NCBI GenBank assembly: GCA_025435555.1
Contig: JAIWWG010000051.1
Span: forward strand, 161,501-225,500
Direction of reading: 5' to 3'
DNA from: Chytriomyces cf. hyalinus JEL632
Taxonomy: Eukaryota; Chytridiomycota; Chytridiomycetes; Chytridiales; Chytriomycetaceae
DNA: 64,000 nt
Part shown: positions 11,383-22,273 of the stretch, piece by piece
How the letters are laid out: each line of letters begins with the position of its first letter
Numbering within the stretch: the stretch's first letter is position 1
Program-made: the position numbers and the translations under genes
The notes under the pieces: model-generated
Database searches by the model: none
Told to the model about the DNA's origin: nothing
The model's input: the letters and a program-made list of their open reading frames with translations, nothing else

Positions 11383-14176
11383 AACAATGCGTAACTGCTG
11401 TTATTCCTGAATATTATGTCAGGTACTTTGTTGGAACGCATGTAGTGTAAGCATAAATACCTGTCACCACGTTGGATATATTCCCTCTACTTCCAACAGC
11501 ATAAACATAGGGCTCTGTGAATTGCAATTTTGCAGAACTCGCATCCAGCGATGCAGCCAGCTTGTACCACGGCCTGTCCATCGCATGGTACGAGAAATTG
11601 CCAAACGTAAAATTCAAGTTCCTTCCTGACTTTATGTTCCACTGGGCAAATGATATGGAGTTGTTGCGTTTGCGAACCCACTCCCATTCTTCGTTCGAAA
11701 ACCGCGCCTGCGACTGCGTACAAATGCTGCAAGCGGGGTCATTGAAATCTCCGGGCAACGCCACAAACATGTTGTTTCCATTGCTGTTTTGGAGAAACAC
11801 AAATTCGTCCTTTCTCGTTGTATAGAGAAGCGCGAACGGTAGTCCAGTGTATTGGATTTCGTTCGCGAACGCGTTAAATATGGTGTCTATGTTTGACTGG
11901 TTGCTGTATGCGGAGATTGTCTTGCGCATGTCTGAAGTGGTTGCGTTGATGCTGGAAATGATTGACTCTGTTGTTTTTTTTATCAGAATATCAAGTTCCG
12001 TTTTCTACGTCAAGCGGCAAAGAAGTCTGGCCTCACCCATCGTTTGCACTCCAAGAAATCCTTGCACGTTTTGAATCTTTCGCGCCAACTCATCAACTAT
12101 TTGCCTGCTAGTCGTGGTACTGTAGTGATTCGAATATGTCGCGTATTGAAAGAAAATGGCCAGTGGCGTCGAGATGACTAAACTTGCCTGAAAACAGTTT
12201 CAGTTTTTTACAAGTCAAAATGAATAAAACTCACGCAAAGAAGAGTTTGAAGCAGCGCAAGAAACGCAATGGACAATAGCCACCATTTCTTACGGCCTTC
12301 CCTCAACAGAGGAACCTTGACGGCATCGGACAATTCGGAGCTTTGATAAATGAATGCGTTTTTGGCACCGACACGTAACAAGCCTTGTGACTCTTGCACC
12401 GAGTTTGCAAAATTGACAACCATGATAAAAAACTCTTTTTCCATCTCTGTAAGCTCTTTGATGAATGTTCGAAAGGATTGGCCCAATTTCGCGGAGGCTG
12501 TGAAGTCGAGTCGCGCAGCCTGAATGCGACGGTTCGTTTCTCTCGCATCTGAAACAAACCAAAAACAAAGCTTACATGAACCATCACAGAAGTAATTTGC
12601 CGTAGCGGACGCACCACCGTCAAATAATTGAACAAAATTCCCAAACTGACAACAACAGCGAAACTAATTGCCGATGCCTCCATCAACACATACAAGCATT
12701 TTCTCTCAATCGCAGTTAATTCGCTTCTTAAAGTGCTGAGTGTGGCTGAGTAATCTTCCTTCAACGCGCCATTCACAATCACAAAATACGGCGGTTCAAG
12801 CAATGCCCGCACTTGAAACGACACATCATCCAACTCTGCCTGGAATCCGTCCAACAATGTGAAATTCTTTACATCAGCTTCAGGCTCAAGCGTCCATAAA
12901 AACTGTGCCGTGGAACGCGTCCATTTGGACATTGATTGGTTTGCATGGATCAAGTTGCCGTCATCTCCGACAAAGCTCTCGCTTGAAGAAGAGCCAACTA
13001 GTACCCCCGTTCTTGTCATGACGTACATGAACGAGTTGTTGGATTGCAGAAAGTCTGTCAAAATGTCGTGCATGTGGTTGAACGAAATGTCGCTGCCGTA
13101 CACCCCAGTTACAACGCCATTTGAATCAAAGAATGGAATATTCTGAAGGATATAAAGAGGTGGAGTTGCTATTAGGTTGGATCAAAGGATCAATCACTGC
13201 GCGGTACTCAACCACTGTGATGCCTGAGCAGAAAGAGTAGTTGTCAGTATAAACCCAAAAAGATGATCTAACGCAGAAAAACTCACCCGCAAGTGAAGAA
13301 GGTCCGTCGTCCTCATAAATATACGGCTCTGTATATTGAATCCGTACAGTTTCGGTAGTCAAACTTGCCGCCTGAATATACCACGGTCGCTGCGTGCAAT
13401 GATAAACCGAGTCTGAAAACACAAAACTCGTATCTGCCCAGCTTTTTTCATCCCATTTCGCATTTCCAGCGGCCATAGTTGTGTGGTCAGCCCAATCATT
13501 TTGTTCTTTTGTAAAATTCCGCCGAAGCGCGTTGCAAATGACACAGTCTGGATTTCTGTAGCTGGCCGGAATCGAAAGCCCAACAGCCTTTCCCTCCATT
13601 TGAATGAACGCGTCGTCCTGCCGACCGTAGTACATGATCAGCGGATACCCAGTATACTCGACTTCGTTTGCAAAGGAATTAAGCAAAGAGTCGAGGTTGG
13701 ATTGGTTGCCATGGACAGAAATGGATTTGTAAACATGCGTCGTTTGCTCGTTCACGGATTTGATGAAGGACTCTTTGAAATTAAGGAAATATGAGATAGA
13801 TAGATGATAAGGAGTCAAGTACGCCCTACTTATCCGATCGAGTACGAGCGATGCCTCGGCGCTCTGAACCTGAACCGCCAAGCTTTGGGCCACCCTCCGG
13901 CCAGTAGACGTGCTTTGTTCGTTCGATGCTGCCATTGCCGAGAATGATATCATGAGTGGAATAAGGAGTACCAGAGCGGCCTGTCAAAAATCAACCCGTG
14001 TCAGAGTTAGTTCGTGATCAAACTCAGGTTCCAAAGTATCGAACCACAAATAACGTCTGAACAAAGACTACAACGAGAAGAGGAATTGCGTAGGCTCGTG
14101 GTTTTGATCGCGCGCTGACTGTGTCATGCGGGGAGCTGTGCTGCTCGTAGCTGGAAAGGGGATATACTTCCCGCAT
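10438..14176 (-). CDS. Tandem double-Cache four-span receptor, copy 1
   Basis: Eleven exons (descending): 14176-14045, 13980-13830, 13772-13287, 13223-13213, 13142-12576, 12519-12235, 12187-12037, 11967-11461, 11406-11396, 11308-10745, 10680-10438. They sum to 3108 nt, 1035 aa. Hydrophobic spans lie near residues 29-60, 413-436, 526-560 and 918-942. Between the first pair and the second pair are extracellular Cache sensors with RPWYIQA and RPWYKLA signatures; dCache-type sensors bind small ligands in bacteria and eukaryotes. Cytosolic parts are about 75 and 80 residues without a recognised output domain. The ATG at 14176 puts 28 residues before span 1, like copies 2 and 3; an upstream in-frame ATG near 14312 is possible. 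The last two exons are inside the inverted repeat. Confidence 0.92.
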
Positions 14177-14469
14177 CGTCACAGGTGGGGCGTTGATGAC
14201 AATGTTTGCGGCGATCCGGAAGTGGCCAGAATGCAACCAGAATGCAAATCCGGCAAAGTTTTTTATTCCATTGATCAATGCCTCTTCATCTGCAAGCAAC
14301 CTGCCTGCCAGCAATTGTCAAGCTATAAAGAAAATCTGACCAACCGTTGCAGCCATCAATGATATGCACTGAGCCGAGATGCGATTTCAGCCACACAGCA
14401 AAACACAAGCCACCCCTTGGCCGAAGAAGCCTAAAACGAAACGATAATTTTTAAAATCAGATACGCTCG
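14177..14469. promoter_or_regulatory. Divergent promoter region, receptor copy 1 / F-box gene
   Basis: A 293-bp gap between the minus-strand receptor gene and the plus-strand F-box gene. It must hold both promoters. An in-frame extension of the receptor ORF to about 14312 overlaps it. I see no recognisable element beyond A/T-rich stretches near 14445-14460. Confidence 0.4.
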
Positions 14470-15527
14470 ATGCATTCGACATACCCCGTCTCTGTCCTGG
14501 AGAAAAACTCGCTGGAACGCGGCGCTTGTTCAGACTCAGCCGTGAACCTCGACGTAAAAGCCGGGCTTACTGCGCAGCCTGTCGAGCTCATGTACTTTGT
14601 CGTTATTTATGCTTTTCTTTACAAGCATGCCAAAACAGTTGAAACAGAACGCGTGTGCTCGGATTCCTCGACGCAAAGAGCGCGCCCCGAGTGTCTCAAA
14701 CGTGCCGCCTACTCTTTTCGATCGCAACTCAAGACTTGCTGTGGAAGAACCTGTGCAAGCAAAGATGGGCCGATAAAATGCACGCGCCGTTGAAGTTGCA
14801 TCCGTTTGTGGACTACACACATCTGCTCGCAAAGTTGGACCGTCAGGAGAAGGTTGATATCCTGCAGCGGCGATTTGATAACGGCTTTCAACCTACCCCG
14901 CCGAGTATGGATGAAGAAGGGGACGTGGTGCTGGCGGAGCGCGTTTTTCGTTCGACGCCAGTGGGTATTGCGGATTTGACTGTGTTTCAGCCCAAACTTT
15001 GCGGAAAGTGGCAGGTGACCTTGAGTTTGTTTACTGAGAACTGAGATGCATTCTGACTGGAATCTTTCCGTTTCAGGCTTCATACATTGCCGCTGAATTA
15101 GACCAACACCGCGAGCGCATTACAATGAACGAGCTGAACGCGTATATCTGGAGCTATCAAGAAAGCTGGGGTTACTTCGGAGCTGGTGTTGATTCGGGTG
15201 GGGGTGCTTGCTTGGGTTCTTATTTTGATTTCAAATTACTTCAGCTGACTTTCCATCACAGGATATGCCCTGAGAGTCAGATTCTTTCCGAACGGCATAA
15301 GGTGACTTGTGTTTATTCCATATACCTCTTTATTTAAACAGCAGCTTCCCTGCAGAGCCAACGCCATTGAGGACGACACTCCCCGCCGTCCAAGGCCCAT
15401 GCCTTACAACTTCACCGCAACCGGCGCAATTCAAGTCGGGCAGTACCCAACCCACTCGAAGCCCAGACGCCTCGCAAACTGGGGGTGGGAGTTTTCGAAT
15501 TCATACGTGACTTATAAATCCCTTTGA
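14470..15527 (+). CDS. F-box protein, copy 1
   Basis: Five exons, 14470-14591, 14648-15014, 15077-15197, 15262-15301 and 15356-15527, sum to 822 nt, 273 aa. The F-box (QPVELI-TRVLGFLD ... ATQDLLWKNLC) is rebuilt exactly across the first intron, which supports the model. F-box proteins recruit substrates to SCF ubiquitin ligases through Skp1. The remaining 190 residues contain no WD40 or leucine-rich repeats. They are conserved with the next gene, including CGKWQASYIAAE, IQVG and NWGWEFSN. The end of exon 3 has alternative GT donors nearby. Target unknown. Confidence 0.85.
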
Positions 15528-15900
15528 GGATCTGTTAATGTTATTTCAGTTGAATAAAAGCTCATTGAATTTTGTCATATCGATCGATGGATCGGATGGA
15601 CCGCACGGCTAGATCAGGTGGAACATGTCTCGATGATACTTTTCTTTCAGCTGAACCTCACTCACAGTCATGATTCCGTCGTAACAGCGAAGGGGCACCC
15701 TCCCACAAACAAGAAGCCAACCAAGAAGCGTATCCAGATTCGTAAGGCTTCACTACTTCTTACAACAACTGCCTCCCACCCATCTTTACTCGATTCGCAG
15801 GAAGGGGCAAACGCGCATCTTCAGAATCTAAATCGAGTTCAGGTTTGATATCCTTCCCATCAAATGACCCAGCTTCTAATCAATGCATTTCTAAGATGAA
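15528..15900. other. Intergenic region between the F-box paralogues
   Basis: 373 bp with short unconvincing ORFs. AATAAA near 15554 probably serves the upstream gene. No repeat, RNA gene or conserved coding stretch recognised. Confidence 0.4.
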
Positions 15901-16962
15901 ATGCCTCAAGACTTTTTATCAACGCAGCCTCCTGAGCTCATGTTCGCCCGCGTCTTTGATGATCGTGATGTTCATTTCTAAACAACCACTTGACCCGACA
16001 ACAGCGGCAGGGTGCTCAACCATCTAGACGCCCTGGATCTCTCAACAGTGTCTTTAGCCTCAAAGTATCTGTTCCAACTTGCAACACAAGATTTTTTATG
16101 GAAGCAACTATGGTTCGTTGCTACTGTATCTTCTGAGATTGCGCGAAACTGATACAAAGTCACTCCCAGCGAAATACATTGGTCAGACAAACAGCATCAA
16201 TCGCTGTCACTTCATCCTCTCGTAGACTACACTAGACTTGTTGCGCAGTTGAACCGCAGCGAGTTGTTGGAAATCTTGCATCGGCGTTTTCTCGCGACCG
16301 ATGATTCAATGTCGGAGCAAGAACTCGCAATACGCGTTATAAACACGACACCGACTGGGTTTCGCGATGTTACAGTGTATACGCCTTTGGTTTGCGGGAA
16401 GTGGCAGGTTGGCGAAATGGAATTGACTCGTTCGGTTCAATTTTGATGCGTTATTCTTATGGTAGGCGTCTTATATTGCCGCGGAGATGGATCAGGATCG
16501 AGAGTGGATCACAATGAAAGAGCTTCAGGCATACGATTGGGTGTTTCGAGGTGACTGTCAAGCAGGCGTTCATTGAACTTTGAATAACATTCAATCGAGC
16601 AGAGCAATGGGCGTACGATGATGAAGACGATGAAGGTATTTTACGCACTTCAGTGTTGGATACATGATATACTGACAACGAACTCAGATGAAGCTATCAA
16701 AGTCAAATTTCGTGCTGACGGTGTCACCTAATCCTCCGCTCTCCTTATAAAACAAAATTTGAGAGAATTCTGTCTGACATACGCATTTCAAACGAGATTG
16801 AATGCATCGGACGCGCAGTCACGGCCAAGACCGCAGACATACCAGCTCCTTGCCAGTGGCAAAATTCAAGTCGGCAATTTCCCAATACATTCTCGACCCA
16901 CGCGTCTTGACGACTGGGGTTGGCAGTTTTCCAATGTCTACGTGACGCATACGTCCATTTGA
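15901..16962 (+). CDS. F-box protein, copy 2
   Basis: Tandem paralogue of the gene at 14470. Exons 15901-15941, 16005-16112, 16170-16407, 16466-16550, 16603-16635, 16688-16720 and 16766-16962 sum to 735 nt, 244 aa. The F-box reads QPPELI-GRVLNHLD ... ATQDFLWKQLC. The C-terminal block (CGKWQASYIAAE, GKIQVG, DDWGWQFSN) matches copy 1. It has two extra introns relative to copy 1, within the second F-box half and in the acidic DDEDDE stretch. The last intron (16721-16765, 45 bp, acceptor GAGAG) is the weakest call, because the equivalent junction in copy 1 has a different phase. If it is wrong, the gene would end prematurely after 16730. Confidence 0.72.
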
Positions 16963-17007
16963 CCGAATACACTTTCTGAATAAATGCGTGCCAAAATAAA
17001 ATAAAAG

Positions 17008-17079
17008 TTCGAGCATCGGGATTCGAACCCAAGTCCTCACCTTGGGAAGGTGAGATGCTAACCACTACACCATGCTCGT
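17008..17079 (-). tRNA. tRNA-Gly (anticodon CCC)
   Basis: A 72-nt cloverleaf on the minus strand. The anticodon stem TCACC/GGTGA encloses loop TTCCCAA (U33 present, anticodon CCC). The T arm TTGGG-TTCGAAT-CCCGA and a standard D arm (box A-like GTGTAGTGGTTA) are intact. Acceptor pairs 2-71 to 7-66 form, but 1-72 is A-A in this alignment. A T-run directly downstream (minus strand, about 17003-17006) is a Pol III terminator. The retroelement cluster begins about 9 bp upstream of its 5' end. Confidence 0.88.
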
Positions 17080-17083
17080 CATT

Positions 17084-17088
17084 TCACT
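17084..17088. repeat. Target-site duplication TCACT (left)
   Basis: Left copy of a 5-bp duplication flanking the retroelement cluster, immediately before the LTR that starts at 17089. Confidence 0.85.
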
Positions 17089-17364
17089 TGATAGGGAATT
17101 GACCAAGAGCTGCGGCGTGGCTACGTGATCAATTAAGGAGTTTGGATTGAGTTGGAGAGTGCTAAGAACAGAGAGAAGATTGAGAGGAGACTGCTCTTTA
17201 TTGAGGTGATATTGCACGCTTTAAATAGCGTTACAGAATAAAGAGGAAGTAAATGATTGGTGATGGGGCATTGTGGAGGGTGTGTCATTGTGTTCGGTCA
17301 AGAAAAAGGGTGTCCATTGTTCTCAATTAGAGACGCGTGACGTAATCCGACAGATTACGTAACA
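17089..17364 (-). repeat. Element 1 3' LTR
   Basis: 276 bp, beginning TGATAGGG and ending GTAACA on the plus strand. Nearly identical to 22274-22549. Confidence 0.93.
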
Positions 17365-20300
17365 CCCGCCTCCAAGAGCGTACGTGATGAAAAAGGGAGC
17401 GAGCTCGGCTGTGGCTTGTCTTGCTGGATGCGACGAAGGAGCTCTGGTGTGGAATTTAACCAACAGTTGTACACAGGGTGATGGTCTTTCCATTGTACGA
17501 GGACTTGTTGGTGGCCGTCTAAGACGCGTTGTGATAGTACTTTGTCAATAGTACGGATGGCAATTGGCTGGCTTTCAAGAGGGTGTTTGGTGGTGTCGAA
17601 GTAATATGGCTTGAGTTTCTCAGGATGGAAAACTGGGTGGACTCCCCAGTCTGAAGGTAAGGCTAGTCTGCAGGAAGGAGCAGCTCCAACTAGTTCAATG
17701 ATCTTGTAAGGTCCGGAATATTGTTCAGAGAGCTTATTTGTCTGGCGGTAACGGAGATTGGGAGGCTTGAATTCTTTGGCAGAAATGAGGACGAGGTCTC
17801 CAACTTGGAATGGCGAGCAAAGACGTTTACGATTGGCAATGGCTGCGTACTTGTCTTGTGAGTCACGAATGCGATCTTTGACAACTTGATATTCGGCGCG
17901 AACATCTTTGATGGACAGAGGAGCAGAGAAGGGCATGTTAATGTTGATCATGGAGCGAGGATGGCGACCATACTCGAGGTAGAAAGGTGTGTAGCCAGTG
18001 CTAGAGTTGATGGTGTCGTTGATACCAAATTCAATCTTTGGCAGATGTTCGTCCCAGTCGTCTTGGTAAGGGGCGACAAAATGTCGGAGGGCTTGGAGGA
18101 CCCAGTCGTTCTTTTGTTCAGTTTGGCCGTCAGTTTGTGGATGCGAGGAGGTAGAGATGGTGAGCTTTATCTTGAGGGAGTTGCAGAGTTCTTGCCAGAA
18201 GTTGGAGGTGAACTTGACGTCGCGGTCAGAGATGAAGTGGACTGGAATGCCATGGTGAGGGAAGATGTGTAACTCAAACAGGTTGGCAATGTCGCGTGCA
18301 GTAGAGGTGGTGTGGCATGGAATGAGTCTTGTGCGTTTAGTTCCAGAGTCGACGACTACCATAAGAGAATCGTATCCAGACTTGGTGAGTGGGAGCTTGG
18401 TCATGAAGTCCATTGAGCAGGTGTGCCATGGATAAGGTGGGACATCGTGAGGCTGGAGGAGTCCGTATGGAGCGTGACGAGCTACCTTGAGGCGTTGGCA
18501 GTTGTCACAGTTTTGGCAAAGGCGCTGGACGTCGCTGTGAAGCTTGGGCCAGTGGAAGTAGCGAGTGAGTCGTTCTGAGGTACGTTCCCAGTTGTTGTGG
18601 ATGGCTGGACCGTAAGAGTGAGCTTTTTCAAGAAGTGAGTGACGGAGAGGGGCTGGGACGTAGAGACGGGCGTGAGTCTTGTCAACGTAGTGGAGGAGTC
18701 CATCTCGTAGGCGGTAACGTGCTATCTGAGAGACTAAGTGCTTGGGAGCTTTGGATGGGTCGTTATCGAATGTGTCTGGATTCAGTGGATCAACAAGGTA
18801 TTGTGCAATTTCTAGGAACTGAGGGTCGGTAGTGTTCATGTCCTTGATGTCGGCCGTGAGGTCATCAGTGATTGTCAAGGAGGTTGTATTGAGGAGAAGG
18901 TATGATTCTGGTACTTGGAGGATGGTGTGGACAGAGTTCTTGTAGGTGTTGACTTGAACGGATGCATCTGTAGCGAAGCGGCGCCTTGACAGTGCGTCAG
19001 CAATGGTATTCCACTCCCCCGGTGTCCACTGAATCTGGAAATCGTTGGCAAGAAGGTCAGCGAGCCAACGGTGATGGACAGGGCGGAGCTTGGGTTGCGT
19101 GAGGATGTGGCGGAGGGACTGGTGGTCTGTGAAGGCGAGGACGTTGTTTCCGACGAGGTACTGACGGTAGTATCTGAGACATTCGACGAGGGCGAGGATT
19201 TCACCCATGTAGGGATGATAACGAGTTTCTTCTGGCTTGAGTTTGCGGGAGTAGTAGGCGATGGGCTGATCGATGCCATTGGAGTCAGGCTGAGCAATGT
19301 ATCCCCCAACAGCGCGGGCGGACCAGTCAGTGTACAGGTGGACAGGAAGTTCTGGATTGAAGATGGCGAGCATGGCTGGGGATGAGAGGAGGGTCTTGAT
19401 TTCGCGGAAGTGATGACGTGCTGTGTCATTCCATTTGTCGGTAAAGGAGGTAGTCTTGTGGTCTCGTAGGAGGTCAGAGAGAGGCGCGACAAGTGAGGCG
19501 TGACCTTTGATGAAGCGATGGACAGTATTGGCAAGGCCGAGGAAGGAGCGGAGTTCTGAGAAAGAGGTAGGTTCCTCAAAATCTCTGATGGACTGAGTTC
19601 TGGAAGGAAGGACAGAGACTGATCCTCTATTGATTTGATAACCGAGATATTCGAGTTGTGTCTGGAAGAAGGAACACTTGGAGAGGCGTAGGTGGAGTTT
19701 GTGGTTTTGGAGTCACTGGAGTACCATGTCGACATGGCGGAGATGGTCTTGTTCATTGTCAGAGAAGATGAGGATGTCGTCGATGTAGACTATGACAAAG
19801 ACGTCAATGAAGTCTTGGAAGATTGTGCTGAGTGTGGTCTGGAAAACACCTGGAGCGTTGGCGAGGCCAAAGGGCATAACAACCCATTCGTAGTGGCCGT
19901 ATTTAGTGCGGAAGGCAGTTTTGGGGATGTCAGATTCTACAATCCTGATTTGATGGAAACCGGACTTGCAGTCGGCTTTGGTAAAGAATTTGGCCTTGGA
20001 GAGGCGGTCGAGGGATTCTAGGATGTTGGGAAGGGCGGCGCGGTTCTTGACGGTCAGTCTGTTGATGGCGCGGTAGTCGAATACAAGGCGGAGTTTGTCT
20101 TTCTGTTTGACAAAGAAGACAGGAGCGCCAAAGGGCGAGGTGGAAGGTCTGATGCGGTGATGCTTGAGGAGGTAGGTAAGTTCTTCTTGAAGGGCCTTCA
20201 GTTCTGGAGCGCTCATGGGATAGATGGGTCGGTAGGGAGGTTCAGCGCTTGCTGTTGGATCGAGGTCAATTTTCATGTCAGTAGGTCGGGACGGAGGAAG

Positions 20301-21083
20301 GCCTTCAAAAGGCGCGAAGACATCTGGGTACTTGGAGACCAGTTCTTGGACGTTAGGAGGGAGGGACTTGCGGACAGCTTCATCTTTTTCGTCGATCTCG
20401 GCTGAGGTAGTGGTGGTTGATACTTCTTGTTCTTCAGGTATTATGGCACCAAGGAAGTCATCAGGCTGTAGGGTTTCAAGGAGGTTCAGAAATTGGTTGG
20501 CAGTAAGGATCTCCGGCGTGGAGCGTGGGGAGCGGCATTTCCAGCTGTGTGGACCAATGCGGACTTGGTTTGTCGGCCAGTCGATAGAGGGATTGTGGGC
20601 GTCAAGCCAGTCCTTTCCGAGGATCAGGTCATACGCGAGTTCAGGAACGGTAGTGAAAGAGTGAGAGTCGCTAAAGGTAGTGTCATTTATTTTCAGTTTA
20701 AGGGTTTCGGTACGCTGGCCCTTAACTATGGATCCATCAGCTAGCTTGATCTTGCAGGCCTGAGGAATGAGAGATTTATCTTGGAGGAACGGTAGGTTGG
20801 AACGGATGAAACTGGGGTTGGCACCAGAGTCAATGAGGATGGAAACATGATGATCGTTGATGGTTCCTTGGCAGATGAGGAGGCCAGGAGTGTCAGAATA
20901 TGGGGCATGGTGTTCAGACTTGACGTGGTACAGGGGGCGCTTGGGACGTGGGACTTGGACAGGAAAAACAGGGACGGTAACGGCAGTTAGATTGTCAGGT
21001 GGATTATCAAAGGGCAAGGCGGAGAAACGATTAGAGTTCGTGATCGCTATCTTCTTCTTCATCTTGGGCTTGAGTTGCGGCAT
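17355..21083 (-). pseudogene. pol: Element 1 pol polyprotein (one in-frame stop)
   Basis: Pol reading frame, +1 relative to gag. Domains in order: aspartic protease (ILIDSGANPS), reverse transcriptase (YIDDILIFS), RNase H (YTDWSARAVGGY), integrase zinc motif (CQNCDNC) and DDE core (CSMDFM, ISDRD, HPQTDGQTEQ), and a C-terminal segment resembling a divergent chromodomain (VLVQWKDHHPVYNCW). A TGA at 19713-19715 lies shortly after the YIDD motif where element 2 has CGC or an equivalent sense codon; the frame is otherwise open. The ATG at 21083 is nominal, since the product is expected from frameshifting out of gag. Confidence 0.9.
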
Positions 21084-22185
21084 TGTTAATTCTGGAAGTG
21101 GATGGCTTGGCGGAGAGCTGGGCTTGACGGGCACGGAGCTTGGGGCAGTGGTCGGTGTCGTGGTCCTTGGCTTGGCAGTAGACGCACCAACCTCTGGAGC
21201 GGAAGTGGGCTTTCTGTTCTGGGGTGAGACGTGGGTAGGGAGATGTTTGCTGAGTGTTTCCAAGGTCCATAGGGTCGGATGAGTCGGGGATGGAGTTCTT
21301 GAGTGTATGGCCTTGGGCTGGTCGAAAGGACTGTGTGCGTGTGGTGGAGGAAGTTGCGGTATTTTTACGAGTGTCGGTGGCGGTACGTTTATTGTGGCGG
21401 TAGGTGAGATCATCAAGTTTCTCAGCTTCATACTGAAGGTGGTCGAGATCGTCTTCAATAGCAAAAATGGCAGGATTACTACGGATGTGGAACTTGAGAC
21501 CTTGGAGGTATTTGACGCAGAGATGCCTGGCTGGGTAATCGATTCCTGAGGCGGCAATGGCAGAGACAAGTTCGTTGAATTTGCAGGAGTAGGTTACTGC
21601 TGAGCTGGTTTGTTGGAGGTCCTCCATGGCTTCGATAGCTTGTTTCAAGCTCAGATGAGAACCGAAAGTTCTCTTGATCCAGGCGGCGTATTCGTTCCAG
21701 GACATATAGAATCGTTCTGTTTCGGACAGGCGGCGCCAGTATATGCGTGCGTTACTGCATAGGCCTTCGGAGACAAAATGTACGTATGTTGGTTGGTCTT
21801 GTTTAGTAATGTGGTCAGTAGATAGAGCGAAGCCATGAAGTCTGCAGGTTGAGGATGAGCGATCGAGGTAATCGTCGAGGTAGTTTTGTATTTCGTGGGC
21901 TGGCCTATTTCGATGGTTCCCAGAGAATTCGAGAGGTTTGATTGATGGCATTCTGAAGATAGGTAGTTGACGTTGAGCTGGGACTGGGGCATTAGATTCG
22001 TCCAGGATGGCCTGGTTGATAGTTGGGGCTGGTACTGGTACTGGAGGGTTGGGAGGTTCGCGTTCACGTAGGGTCGTTACTTCAGCAAACAGTCGTTGGA
22101 CAGCTTCAGTCAGTTGGGCCAACTGAGTTTCGTACCGCTGGATGATGTGGTCTTGATTACGGTCGTTTGGGGTTTCTGGGTTCAT
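21031..22185 (-). CDS. gag: Element 1 Gag
   Basis: 384 aa from the ATG at 22185 to the stop at 21031-21033. It forms the virus-like particle and packages element RNA. A C-x2-C-x4-H-x4-C zinc knuckle (CVYCQAKDHDTDHC) lies near the C-terminus, followed by an acidic end. The N-terminal start matches element 2 Gag (MNPE...). The long overlap with the pol frame means that many apparent upstream pol codons are really gag shadow. Confidence 0.92.
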   Translation of the reverse strand: MNPETPNDRNQDHIIQRYETQLAQLTEAVQRLFAEVTTLREREPPNPPVPVPAPTINQAILDESNAPVPAQRQLPIFRMPSIKPLEFSGNHRNRPAHEIQNYLDDYLDRSSSTCRLHGFALSTDHITKQDQPTYVHFVSEGLCSNARIYWRRLSETERFYMSWNEYAAWIKRTFGSHLSLKQAIEAMEDLQQTSSAVTYSCKFNELVSAIAASGIDYPARHLCVKYLQGLKFHIRSNPAIFAIEDDLDHLQYEAEKLDDLTYRHNKRTATDTRKNTATSSTTRTQSFRPAQGHTLKNSIPDSSDPMDLGNTQQTSPYPRLTPEQKAHFRSRGWCVYCQAKDHDTDHCPKLRARQAQLSAKPSTSRINNAATQAQDEEEDSDHEL

Positions 22186-22273
22186 TATGGACGGCTGGAA
22201 GGCAAGTATTTCTTTAGGACTTAGACGGTTGGTTGGAGGTTTCTTGGACGGAGGGATTTCCGATGCTACCAAT

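Noticed and set aside
18875-19756. 293-codon minus-strand ORF inside element 1
   Set aside because: It is an out-of-frame shadow of the pol gene, which is open in the adjacent frame over the same bases.
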